From Tubulanus polymorphus (Eukaryota > Nemertea > Palaeonemertea > Tubulaniformes > Tubulanidae), in assembly GCF_964204645.1 (NCBI RefSeq), contig NC_134026.1, forward strand, positions 2,790,001 to 2,854,000: 64,000 bases of DNA, in the 5' to 3' direction. Positions 1 to 11,917 of this stretch are shown piece by piece. The translations under genes and the position numbers were made by a program. Positions within the stretch are counted from its first letter, which is position 1; each line of letters starts with the position of its first letter. The notes under the pieces are model-generated. The model was not told where the DNA came from, ran no database searches, and saw only the letters and a program-made list of their open reading frames with translations.

Positions 1-3000
1 GTGGAAGAATTAAATGTCATCGATAAACATCGGACTGAAATCTGGATCGGGGCGAATCCCGTCGAAAATACTAAAGATGACGATGTGGAATTGAATAGCC
101 TTATACCAGTGGAACTTAATAAGAAATTTGTGCTCAGCTTTTTACATATTCATGGAAAATTATTCACTAAGATTGGGTACGTTGAAATCCTTAATCATTC
201 AATCGTATACAGATATGATGTTAATAATTCGGTGATATTTTTATGTTTAGGATGGAAACCTTTACAGATACGTGCGGTGGAATGTTAGAGGAACTCAGAT
301 TGTTACTACAACATTCTCCGTGTCCTGTTGGTAATACGCGTCTGCTACAGTTGATGGTCATCAATATGTTCATGATCGAAAATACAGCGTTACGAGGTAC
401 AGATTAAGTCCTGTTCTGTCCTGATGAGATAAAACTACGCCTAATTCAATTACCACTTATTGAGAAAAAGTGTCTTGCACAGTTGACTCCACCTTGTTCA
501 ATAATATGGGTTGATAGAATTCTAATGGGTTAATATCTAATTACCGAGTTATCTACAAAGGATTTCATCCATATCGAATGGAAATTTCTAATCAGTACCA
601 TTACCTTGCTACCGTATTCATAATATTTGTCAATGTTCTGTGTTTTAGATTCTCGAATGGAAACGGATTTTCGTTCGGTTTTACAAGAACAAGCATTACA
701 GGTCGGGTTATATATGTTCAGTCTTCTAGTCGAGAGATGTGTTCAGTTGTTTAAAGTTCACCTATCGTCTCCTGATTACCCGCGTTACATGATGAGCGAC
801 GAGCTTCATAATCTATTCCCGTCGATTAAAATCTGGTGCGATTGGATGTTGTGCCATCACGCGATATGGAACCCGCCGATGAAAGACGGTAACGTGATGT
901 AAGTCGGTATCGTAATATTATTCATTATTTCGACATTATAGAATCTATTATAAATCTTGTTTTCTTTGATTCGATATGATTTTCAGGCCTGGAGTTAATG
1001 TCTGGATGAATGTATCCGATCTTTGTAACGTTCTAAAAGATATCGATATTTCGCACGTAAAATTCTACACAACAAGAAAGGAAGGTATGTATAAAGTTAT
1101 ACGTAAACGTACAGATGATTCGGTGCGGTAGTTCTGTGATGGTGTTATAATCATCTTGTATATATCCATTAGGATGTGACGCGGTCGTGCTTCCTGAAGA
1201 TGTAATGATGGCCGGTTTTGTGCCTTTGCTCAGTGCTCCCCAAGATACAGCATACGTGCATGCCACAGTTGATAAGGTAAATTAATCCTTAGTTCTTTTT
1301 TAAGTTATTTACTTCATTTATCTTGTCGAAACATTTCTAAGTATATTTGGTGTTTCATAACTGTTATTGTAGGATATAGCTAAAGATTGTTTTCGAATCG
1401 AGCGCTTGCAGTTGTTTGCTGATTATCTGTGCGGTATTGAACCTCCCGTTCTCACGTATAATGTGAAGTTTAAGCAGTACGAACCGGCCGTCGATGTGTT
1501 CGATACGGATTCAGAATCGGACGCATCATTTAGCAGCGGTACTACACAGTCTGAGGTAAGCAAATAGTGCGCTGTTCAGATTTAAAGTCGTTATTGAGTG
1601 AAATAATTGTGAACTAAAGAAGAACAAGCGATCGGTAGTCGTAAGTTTTGTCTTAACGGTATCCCTGAGCTCATCTTTGATAAACGGGGAAGTAGTGCGT
1701 ATCTGGTAAAAACTGTATCATTTCATTTCACCGTTTCTTGTGTTTACAGGATGAAGATGACGTAATCGTTGAGGAAAATGATGAAGATGCGACGAGTACT
1801 AGCCACAGTCATGTCGGAGACCTTCGCGCGAAGAAAGCTGAATTAGTGAAAAAAGTTCAGGAAAAAGAGAAATATCGCGAAAACGTCCAGGTAAGCAAGA
1901 TTGGTCGATATATCGAGAAAAAACTGATTAATTTCAATTCAATAAATTTATTTGTACTAAAACACTATATTTCAGTCGGTGCTCGATAGTGCAAACCGTC
2001 CGATGGTGCTTAGAATTATACCAGTATTTCTAGTACCGGATACAAATGGATTCATCAGCTATTTGGCGGATATTAAGAAACTAGTCGACTGTGGAAAATA
2101 TACTATCATAGTCCCGTTAGTTGGTAAGTTTGAAGACTGTATCTTTTATCGTCTAATCTGAATAGTTGATCAGTTCTGCTGTCAATGAGTGGTTTTATTT
2201 ACCAGTGATAAATGAATTGGACGGCCTAGCCCTCGGTGCTCAGAATGATAAGTACAGCAATGCCGAACATGCAGCTCAAGTGCGGAAAGGCGCCAAGGCG
2301 GCGGTGTCTTATCTGCAGACGGAATTTCAAACGAGGAACTCCCGAATTAAAGCTATGACTGCGAAGGGTAATTTACTGGACACGATCGCGTTCAGAAGCG
2401 AAGAAAACAACGGAATCGTAAGTCGCCGTTTATCAACTGTTTCTATTCGTTGAAAAAGACAAAATTGTTCATTGCATCGTTTATTTACAGGGAAATAATG
2501 ACGATGTTATATTGTCATGTTGCATACATTATTGTCAAGATAAAGCACGGGATTACATGCCTCGTGATAAAGGTTAGTTCTATTACAAAATAAATTTACT
2601 TGCATAATCAGAAAATAGAACATTCAAATTGTATTAACTTCAAATGGGGGTAGGGGGTTAGAGGAAAATGTTAGTACTTTTCTCATATGAGAGTCTCTCA
2701 ACGTTCTTAGTGGATGAGACATAGCCAATGACGCTACATACCTAACGCCTACTGCTCGAAATTAATATCCTTACATCAGTGAAAGTAATGAGCATAGGTC
2801 ACATCTTATAGATCATTTGTTTCAGTGTGATCCAATGTTATAACGGGTAATGTGATAGGGGGGGGGATGCCAAGATGTACATTTGGGTGGGAGGTTGATG
2901 AAATAAATTCTAAGATTGTATAAGGGAAGGAGTGACAAAAAATGACAAAATTAGCTGTTCGTGCTACTTGAACTTTCCGAAAACAAAAATTCTGATGAAT

Positions 3001-3165
3001 ATTGTTCATATACTGCTGTTTGTGTTTTTTATAGACACGCCGATAACGCTGCATCGCGAAGTCGTGCTTTTAACCGCTGATCGTAATCTACGAGTGAAAG
3101 CTCATGCGAGGAACGTACCGACTAAAGACATCCCGTCATTTCTCTCATGGGCAAATATTCACTGA
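1..3165 (+). CDS. SMG6: SMG6/EST1A endonuclease of nonsense-mediated decay, 3' part (5' exons lie outside the window)
   Basis: The C-terminal 556 residues are present in 11 exons: 1-176 (partial), 251-396, 649-898, 987-1084, 1173-1276, 1373-1555, 1750-1890, 1976-2123, 2206-2417, 2491-2572 and 3035-3165. All join in frame with GT-AG introns, and the sum is divisible by three when the first base opens a codon. The first exons encode the helical region that follows the 14-3-3-like fold (HGKLFTKIG, LLLQHSPCPVGNTRLLQLM). An acidic linker follows in the exon at 1750, and the last four exons encode a PIN nuclease domain. The PIN acidic residues are all visible: VPDTNGF, GNNDDVIL and LTADRNL. In the known family SMG6 cleaves mRNA near premature stop codons. 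The end, SFLSWANIH, matches the usual C-terminus of the family. Nothing suggests a pseudogene. Confidence 0.95.
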
Positions 3166-3885
3166 ATGCACAAATTATTGAGAGCGTTTTATATGGTTTT
3201 ATCCTCAGTGCGAATATACGCTATGTGGTTTCTAAGAAACTAGAATTGGTTATCTGAAATATTTATTTCAACGCTTTTAGTTTTTATGTACAGGGCTGCT
3301 ATGTCACGAGTATAAAAGTGCTGATAAATTAGTTGTACGTTTTTATGCTGCAAATAGTTCACGAATGAATCCAGAAAATGTCGACCAGTCTCATGAAAAA
3401 AAAAAAACTTGTTTTAAAAAGACTAGCTTTGTGTTCCGCTTAAACTGCCAAGTTTTACTAGTTATGATTAATGTACATAAACCATCTACGTGTGTACACA
3501 TTTAATATGTTATGATGAATTAATTTATTAAGAGATGAGATCACCCGGACTGCTGACATCGTTACATCTTGAAGAAGCCATGTACGTGTGATGAACTCAG
3601 GATTTTTACACTTCCCGGGTTGAAAAGCCTGGGTGAGTTGCGTGTATATGATAGCTGCAGTAACAGTAAATGTGTATTATATTCTATAGCCCGATCTATA
3701 TCTATATTTATACTTATTAACTTGCAATGTACGGTACATGATTCAGTTACCCTAATTTTCTGGGGGAAGATGCATTGTTTTATATCGTATGAAAAAAATT
3801 AGTATGGTGGTGAGAATGGTAGCTTTAGGTTTTAAGATTATGAACGCGACTCACTTCGATATTTCCTCGATATCTTTATGAAGAT

Positions 3886-3891
3886 TTTATT
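3886..3891 (-). terminator. Candidate ALKBH2 polyadenylation signal (AATAAA on minus strand)
   Basis: TTTATT on the plus strand reads AATAAA on the minus strand, about 260 bases past the ALKBH2 stop. If both this and the SMG6 signal at 4093 are used, the two convergent transcripts overlap by roughly 200 bases. Confidence 0.4.
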
Positions 3892-4092
3892 CAACTTCAG
3901 CTTCTGATAAAAGGATTACAAATAATTGGATTTAAGAAAAAGTATTTCCATAACGCGATATTAATGATTTACTGAACATCTTGTGATTGAAGTGGGTGTT
4001 TGTTTTAACAGCGCTTTAAGTTAAAGATTCAAACGCTTTACATTAAACCTCATTGTAAATATTATCATATCATCCGGGTCTGCATTTGATAC

Positions 4093-4098
4093 AATAAA
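4093..4098 (+). terminator. Candidate SMG6 polyadenylation signal (AATAAA)
   Basis: AATAAA lies about 930 bases after the SMG6 stop and only about 50 bases from the stop of the convergent ALKBH2 gene. I see no nearer canonical AATAAA. The stretch 3166-4149 holds no other gene and reads as the SMG6 3' UTR overlapping the ALKBH2 3' UTR. Confidence 0.5.
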
Positions 4099-4149
4099 AT
4101 AATGTGTGATGAAAATATTTCAATAGTTTTTACATATTCGTAGGTTGTT

Positions 4150-5071
4150 TTAGGTTAACATCTTGCGAAAAGTCATGTTTATTCGCGGACATAGAGCTTT
4201 TTTGCGAATGGGTAGAGAATGATACCAGTGTACATTGGTCGGGTGATTCATTAGTAGAAGACTTCCGTGTTCGAGTTCTATTTTAACTGGATCAATTTTC
4301 CTCGACAGATTTTTGCCTCTCGAATCGCAGTGTTTAAACACAAAGTCTCTATGCTGTCCAAGTGACAGCGATGCTATAGGACTTTTCGGATCAAGTTCTT
4401 TTTCATCATCTCTGTGTTCACCCATGTGATCATTTCCATCTTTATATCTAAAGAAGAATTTGAGTGTATAGATTAGCAACCGAAATAATCATTTCACAGG
4501 ACGACTAGGACTTAATGGATATTTTACCGAGAATCACCTGTTTATAAGAACGAAATTGAAATGATGTCCAGTGACTAAAGAGATTTTTTCTCGAATTCTA
4601 TCCACGAGTTTTGTCCAAGGCTTAGCGGGAACTGTAGTTCCAGAAAATGTATACCGCAATCCTGATTCACCATATGCCACCTGGATAGAAAGACTTCGTT
4701 CGTGTACATTGGATAAATGTAAATGTGCATGATGTAGGCCTACACTATGTACTTTATACCTGTTTTCTCGGAATATTGTGCCATTTTCCATAAACTTTTA
4801 CTTGTGTAAGATCACCAGTGTAATATTCTATTTCATCTTCACATTTTTGAAATAATTCATCGGCTTCTTGTTTGGAAAACAGAATACAGTAATCGCAATT
4901 CAAATTGTCATTATTTTGAATATGTTTCCAACTGATTTCGTTATTTTCATTCCTTCTTCTCGTTGATGTTTTGCTTTGATCCATTTTATCATTGACCAAT
5001 TTTGAAGGTTTTTTACCTCCAGTAACATCAGACCCTTCATGCTTCCTCTTGCGGATGATGAATTTGTCCAT
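4150..5071 (-). CDS. ALKBH2: ALKBH2-type DNA dioxygenase (oxidative dealkylation repair)
   Basis: Three coding exons, read on the minus strand: 5071-4760, 4680-4538 and 4447-4150, giving 250 aa. In the known family this Fe(II)/2-oxoglutarate enzyme removes 1-methyladenine and 3-methylcytosine from duplex DNA in the nucleus. Iron ligands are visible as EHRDDE (His and Asp) and the distal His in TNVHWYHSLP. The 2-oxoglutarate arginines lie in PRINMTFRK. I chose the start MDKF because residues 3-7 (KFIIR) fit the PCNA-binding APIM pattern and match the position of that motif in human ALKBH2. An upstream in-frame ATG is separated from it by an apparent acceptor (ACGCAG at about 5087), so a 5' UTR intron is likely. 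The base-flipping wedge region reads VYGKWHNIPRKQ, with Tyr where I recall Phe in human. Confidence 0.93.
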
Positions 5072-5086
5072 TTCACTCCGTGCAAT

Positions 5087-5360
5087 CTGCGTAAAAAAAT
5101 GTTTCATTTAATAAGACCAAATTAAACTAACTGGATTAAAAGATTATTGTTTTTATAGTACCCTCAACTCTCATACACGCCCCTATAGAGTATACTTAGC
5201 AAAGCCTTGATTCTATATGTAGTCAACCCTTATGCCTTACCCTTAAAATTCTACATGTATCATAAATACAATCATTGTAAGTGTCACAAGAACCAGCCCC
5301 TGGCAAGTGATTACAATTCGGTTTCGAAAACACTGACAGCCGCTCAAGGACGAGGACAAA
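5087..5360. promoter_or_regulatory. Probable bidirectional promoter between ALKBH2 and CZIB
   Basis: The two genes are head-to-head with under 300 bases between their coding starts. I see no strong TATA box placed for either gene. At least one 5' UTR exon of ALKBH2 must lie in or beyond this stretch, because an acceptor precedes its ATG. The shared-promoter role is inferred from geometry only. Confidence 0.45.
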
Positions 5361-6538
5361 ATGGTGGCAAGTATTTTTTATTTTTACCTTTAACATGTTT
5401 AATCGTTTTTAAATACGTGTCAAAAGCGCTTATATTTTACATACTAAAGGCACATAGTTTGGCGTTTGGTTTTTCAATTGTTTTCTAAACTTTTGACCGA
5501 GATTCATTGTGAAATATATGAGAATATAATCAGTTTATCTTCAATAAATCCATATTGAATTGTTGTTTTATATATACACTTTCTCTATATATGGTTTGAA
5601 ACGCATTTTCAGCATATTGGGCTCCAATTTAAAGCAGAACTTGAAAATATTACAAATCTAACTCCGACAGGTGAAGATTTTCGGTGGTACTTGAAGGTTA
5701 GTTTTCTACAGTCGATAACAACAGTCTTCCATTATAAATAATAATGTTGATTACCAGAATAGAACGCTTCCAACTGCTACCAGCTTTTAAAAGTGTTTCA
5801 TTATTGAATTTTAGCTGAAATGCTTGCACTGTGGTGAAGAAACTAAAGAGTTTATCTATCTGACATTAACAGTAAGTACTGTCTGTTTTGAGTAAGATAT
5901 CCGGCATCATGTAATATATTCATAGCGAACTTTTAATTTGGTTTTACCAGGAAAATTCGCCGTTGAAAGGAGGAAGAGGCCATGCCAGTTTAGTGCTGAA
6001 ATGTAAACTTTGTAGCAGAGAGAATTCTATAGGTAAAGAATGTTAACAATTGCATTGACAACCGCAAATAGCGCAGATTTTTCTACTGCCAGAAATAATT
6101 TCAGATATTATTCGAGACAGCATTTCATCATATAATGCAGACGATGTACCTAAATTTAAGACGATTGTTGCATTTGATTGTCGGGGCGTTGAACCAGTAG
6201 AGTTTTCACCAAGAGTAAGTAGGTTTGATGTGACCTATACCATTATGACAAAATGGCCACGCGCAAGGTTGATAGATGCATAAGCGTACAACGATTTTTT
6301 ATTATTATTTAAAGGTTGGATTTACTGCTGAAGGAGCGGAGAGTGGCACAGCATTTTCAGAAGTTGATCTAACGGAAAATGTAAATGATTATTGTTGATA
6401 TACATTTATTTTAAAAGCCGAATGAACGCTTTACTTTGAATTATTGTCTATTATTTGTAGGACTGGTCGGATTTTGATGAAAAATCGAACGAATCTGTTG
6501 GAATCTACGAATTACAACATAAATTTGTTAAAATCTAA
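5361..6538 (+). CDS. CZIB: CXXC-motif zinc-binding protein (C1orf123/DUF866 family)
   Basis: Seven exons: 5361-5366, 5613-5696, 5815-5871, 5951-6032, 6105-6214, 6315-6380 and 6461-6538. They encode 160 aa, the same length as the human protein. The fold carries two CXXC zinc-binding pairs, CLHC in exon 3 and CKLC in exon 4. It ends with the conserved block [15 protein letters not shown]. The family is a small soluble metal-binding protein whose cellular role is poorly defined. The first coding exon is only ATG GTG. The frame of exon 2 ([16 protein letters not shown]) requires splicing at GTG|GCAAGT, a GC donor. The nearby GT shifts the frame. The translated junction [10 protein letters not shown] aligns residue for residue with the recalled human start. 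Confidence 0.93.
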
Positions 6539-7111
6539 ATTTCAAATTTTAGTCACTTGTTAACTATCTCGCTTCTTCATTATGTGCCATTTATTTCTAA
6601 TATTGGAAAATCATTCTTGTAAATATATATTCAATTACTAAAGAATCTAGTTATTATTTCGATTCAAATCTCCCAAATTTCTCTGAATTATCGGATGGAT
6701 AAAGTTCGTAGTTTCTTTTGGGTACTGATAATGGGTTCAAAATACCCTACAAAAAATTCATGACCGTCATGTGCTGCCACCTACAGTATCCACAATTCTA
6801 TTGCATCAGTTTTCGACCCGCGTGTAGCTTGTTGTGGCTGCTCGATATTCGTTGCGCTGCGCTGTTAATAAACACAAATACGCCAGATTTACTCACCCTT
6901 CTCATAAGGTAAGTTGATTTCTTAAAATGTGTGTTTCATTCCATTTGAATGTTTATGAATATAAGTCGTGACTCGCTGTGCGTCACTGACGACTTACTGC
7001 TTATTTCCATTCGAATCCTCGCTTGCCAGTGAAGGACATCCCGCGGTATTCGAGATTCGTTAAAAATGTATAATAACATGTTCTGATATTTTCCAGTTTG
7101 TTCAGTCTGAA
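6539..7111 (+). other. Spacer with probable 5' UTR exon and intron of the SLC7A gene
   Basis: The CZIB 3' end should fall here; I see no canonical AATAAA. A good donor (CATAAG|GTAAG at 6908/6909) and an acceptor (TTTTCCAG at 7096) bracket a likely 5' UTR intron of the following gene. No other coding exon is seen. Confidence 0.45.
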
Positions 7112-10100
7112 ATGTCTACCTCCTCTGAGCCGACTGCTAAAACTGCCATGATTAACGGCAATGGTAAATCACATACATCGAGTCCCGATGATTCTAGTTC
7201 ACTGACCGACAACGTCCAACTAAAACGGACTTTAGGATTACGAAATGGGATTTCAATAATCGTCGGAATCATTATCGGAAGCGGAATATTCATCAGTCCT
7301 AAAGGCGTATTTCACGAAGCTGGATCTGTCGGCATGGCTTTACTCGTCTGGGCTATCTGTGGATTAATGGCATTATTGGGTGCTTTATGTTACGCCGAAC
7401 TAGGTGTCTCGATACCCGTATCTGGTGGACCGTACTCTTACATAAAACGTGCATTCGGAGATCTTCCGGCTTTCTTGGTGTTATGGATTAACGTTATAAT
7501 TCGTGTGCCTGCTGGTAATGCGGTTATTGCGCTAGGATTCGCGTATTATATCGTGGAGCCATTCTTCCCGACCTGTGAACAGCCAGCCGTATCAGTTCGT
7601 CTGCTGGCAGCGATTGCTATTTGTAAGAATTTCATTAATCTTCAGGGTTCAATTTGTAAATACCGTAAACCAGGCCTTACTCAGACACTGTCAACTTGGA
7701 TTCTTTAACTCTAGACAAAACAAAATAATTTTTCGACTCTTGCCGCGAAATTTGCTGACGGCAGACTGGTTTTTCCGGCCCCAGTTCGTCTCGAGTGAGG
7801 GGAGGTTTACTGATGTTCCTAACAGTTGATTTGGATTCAGAAAGAAATTCTTAAAATAAATTGGGTCCAAGCAAGACAAAAACCTAGTGACAGTGAAGTG
7901 TGTACAATGTCTTGTATCGCAAGGTTGTCTTCCCCATTTATCGTAACATCATGAAAGAATTGTGAAGTTGTTCGGCCTATATCAACCGTAATATTATAAA
8001 AGTAGCTTAAAGGTTTGATGAAATATGAAATCCTATTGATTTCAGGTACTTTGAGTTTCTTGAATTGTTTGAGTGTGAAATGGTCGTCACGAGTTTGTGA
8101 CTGCCTGATGTTTATGAAGATATTTGCCCTGGCTATTATCATTATAGCTGGAATTGTACAGCTCTGTCGAGGCGAGTATCTCAATTGTCATCCCATTTGT
8201 CCATTTTTAGATTTGAATCAATTTTAATGAAACAATTCAATTCTTACGCAGGTTATACACGCAATTATGAAAACATGTTTGAAGGCACATCACCGGATGT
8301 TGGAAAGATAGCTTTAGCTTTCTATGCGGGATTGTTCTCCTTTTCGGGATGGTTCGTGGTGATATTTTTCTCGATTTCGTTCGATGAATTCAATTTTGTG
8401 CCGTTTTGATAATACAGAGTTTGTATCTCATTCTTTCACGTAGGGATAGTTTCAATTTCGTGACGGAAGAAATTAAGAACCCAAAACGGTGAGGAAACTT
8501 CTCGATTACGTCCATATTATCTTCTGTATATATGTCGTAACGTTCTATTTCACGGGCTCATAAAATATAATTCCAGAAATTTACCGTTGGCTATTTGGAT
8601 CTCGGTACCATCAGTGACAGCTATCTATGTGTTGGCGAATGTGGCATATTTTGCGGTATTAACTCCGCACGAGATAATGCAGTCTGATGCTGTAGCCGTG
8701 GTAAGTCCCTATGCTCATTAAAAAAAATCTTTATATCGTGTATTTTAGTTTAGTGAGACGTATAGTGTTGAGACTAGAAATTTCACTGGGTTTTTATTCT
8801 GAGTAAATTTGCACTGTATATAACATGAGATGTGTAGAAAAATTCTGTGAAAAATAATTTCCATTCAAATCAAGATATGAGTGAAATAATTGATAAAATT
8901 TATCGGGTTAATGAATGAAATTCTGCATTGCTCATAATCCATTTTAATTCGGATCACATTTGTCGCGTCAATTCGAATTTATTTCAGATTTAAACAGTCT
9001 CAAACTACGTTTCATCCTGACAATTGTAGTCATAATACAATCATAAAAGTATCAATATAGACTTGTACCCCAGCAGTAGTGATTTTGTTCTTGTGTAGAA
9101 GTGTACTATGACAAAAGTAACAATATTTGTGGCATCAATCAAGATTGAAGGTTGAATTAAAACTCGTTCTTTCTATTCATTTATTTCAGACGTTTGGTGA
9201 TAAATTACTCGGTGTTATGACTTGGATAATTCCGCTGTTTGTAGCGTGTTCTTGTTTTGGTAGTTTGAATGGTTGTATTCTCACTAGTTCCAGGTAAACA
9301 TTAGACATCCAGTTCTTATACTCATTTGAACTGTGTTACATTCTATAACACTCAACAACACGCCTCTATAGGTTCAAATATTAGTTGTTGTCATGAAAGT
9401 TCAAACACAGGTCACTTAATGCTTTTCACATTAAATAGTACCATCAAAAATGCATGGTGATTTTTTTGAACTTTAGGAAACCTTAATGAGAACCTTGGGC
9501 TGCGCTTTCAATCTAATGAATTTACCATTTTCATTCAGTTCATATGAGTAAATCTATATAATATTGCGGTAGTAGCTGGCCCATTTAATCATCGCTGTAT
9601 GTAATCAAAAGTATAAAATGTTGACCAGTAAGAAAAGTAAAGGCTTAATTGAATCTATGCTGAAAATATTTTTTGTTGTCCCAGATAAGCCATTCAGTGA
9701 CTTGAATCGAGTAATGAAGAATCACGAATCAATATTTTAACATGTAATTGATTGATTTCTTTCAGGTTGTTTTTCGTTGGTGCTCGTGAAGGACATTTAC
9801 CCGACTGTGTGGCTCTCGTCAATCTGAAGTACTTCACACCTGTGACCAGTGTTATGTTTTCCGTGAGTAGTTTTTCATGTTACATGTACTGCAACTCGTA
9901 TACTCACTCACATACTCACTCACGGGGAAGTTGGTTTTTTTTAACATCCTGATTGTATAAAGAGCAGTTGAAAATGAAATTCATGTATTGAAGCATGTGG
10001 TTTGTTCAACCCACATAAGTCGCGTGTACATTGTTTACAGGATTCAATTGATTTAGTTGCGATTACTTACGAGTGATCATTGCATGAATGATGTATGTTA

Positions 10101-11917
10101 TCCTATCACCAGGTATCATCTGACATAGAATGTCTTCAAACCTATGAATACTGCAATTTTTTATGTGGAAATATTTAAACCATAAAAATTGATTATGAAT
10201 TGCCATTTTTATTCAAGTAGTAATTACAGCTGGAATTCTCTTCGATTTTTCAGGCTCTATTGTCGTTAGCTTTTCTTTGCGCACCCGACCTGTACAAGCT
10301 GTTGTCATTTTTCGAATTTGTGGAAATACTGGTTTTAGCATTACCAGTAGTCGGTTTACTGTACTTGAGATACTCAGAGCCGGGACTCGAACGTGAAGTG
10401 AAGGTAAATATCGCGTGTCTCTGATTTGATTACCGTCACATGACACGATAGAATTCGACACTTTCATAACTGCGCAATATGTTCCTTTATTCTTTGTTAT
10501 CAGCGATTTCAGCCATGTTCAGGTATTGTCGCTAAATACTTGTTGTTAATGCTCTGCTTGAGATGTGATATCTGATCAATTGAAATTAGTTCGATCTTTG
10601 TGAATTCAATGCATTCTATTTCGTGCTGGGTTTAAATGAAAAATGATCATTGATGCACACTTGCTGGAAGTCTTCCATGTGGAATATTTATTTTTAGATA
10701 TTTTTCTGCAATAGATTGCTGTGCGTTTGTAGTTGATTAACTTAGTACGAGTTGTGTCATGATGTTACTGTTGCTTAGCATGTTGTGACATAATTAATAT
10801 TTTGTCTTGATCGAGAGAACATTTTCTCAAGATTATTCATGCATGGCAAATGTTTAGGAACTCTTTGTATTATAGATAGATTACCAATTTATGAACTGGA
10901 TGGAGTAAAATATGAAACTTGTAGTACAAGTTTGTTTGTGAGTTTAATACTCTCTGGTCAGTTGTGTTACTCTAAATATTGAGTTGATTCAGCTTATAGT
11001 ACAGGCAGTCAATTCTTGTAGCTCGTGGTCGGTCTATGAAAGCTTCCTTGAGTTTTGTTCTCGATGCTCGTATTTTGCTGTGCATGCGGTCAACAGTTAT
11101 GAAAACTGAACTGATGAATATCTATTTTCTGTGTTGTAGGTGAATCTATTGGTTCCGATCGTATATTTGATAATTTCGGCGCTGTTGCTCATATTCCCGT
11201 GGTTTATTGCACCGGTTGAATCTGGTTTCGGTTTGCTGATGGTCTTGTCCGGGATTCCGTTCTACTGGTTCGGAGTGAGCTGGAAAAATAAACCGAAATC
11301 GATTCAAAGCTTTATCAGTGAGTATTTCTAGCTACGAACAGGCTTCACGCAGATCAGAGAATGGTTCGATTTTATTCACAAATCATTACAAAATATTAGA
11401 AATTCTATCTTTCTGTGACAATTTATATTTTCGCTATGTTGGTGTAATGTTAGCGAATTTAATTTCTAGGTGGATTGATACATGTTGTACATTTTATCTC
11501 GCCAGCTTTCACCCAAATATCTATGAATTATGACCTCCATTTTAAATTTACTCGTCCTTCAAGTTCATTCCTTTATTTTCCGCCCAGTTGGCTATTGCGT
11601 TCATTTTTCATTTGTCTGTCTGTGGATGGAATGAAGTTATCTTGGAAAGTTGTCATCACTCTTTGATGTATTGTCTTGATACATGTATTTGATTTGTACA
11701 TGTATCAACCTTCAACTGATCTGCCAAGACCAATATGTATTGAAATTGTCAGATTGTCGAGCATTTTATGGGCATGGTGTCTAAGGATCCCCCTAGTTTC
11801 TAGGTCGTAGGTGTATTTTAATTTTTGCTCACTTTTTCAGGAAGTTCAACGGTTTTCCTACAGAAGATTCTCAGCGCTGTTAATGTGGATAAGTCGTATG
11901 AAGAGAAACTCGCTTGA
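7112..11917 (+). CDS. SLC7A-family amino-acid exchanger light chain (LAT / y+LAT type)
   Basis: Ten exons: 7112-7622, 8046-8171, 8252-8351, 8444-8488, 8577-8700, 9190-9293, 9766-9862, 10254-10403, 11140-11317 and 11841-11917, giving 503 aa. This is an APC-fold transporter with about 12 membrane segments, working at the plasma membrane as the light chain of a heteromer with an SLC3A2-type heavy chain. The substrate-binding glycine motif GSGIF is at residues 56-60. Cys155 (FFPTCEQP) sits where the family forms its disulfide to the heavy chain. Other family signatures are [20 protein letters not shown] and [15 protein letters not shown]. The N-terminus is a polar Ser/Thr-rich cytosolic tail of about 35 residues. 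Intron 2 must use a GC donor (CGAG|GCGAGT at 8172), because the GT five bases further on yields an early stop. LAT1/2 and y+LAT cannot be separated by eye. Confidence 0.92.
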
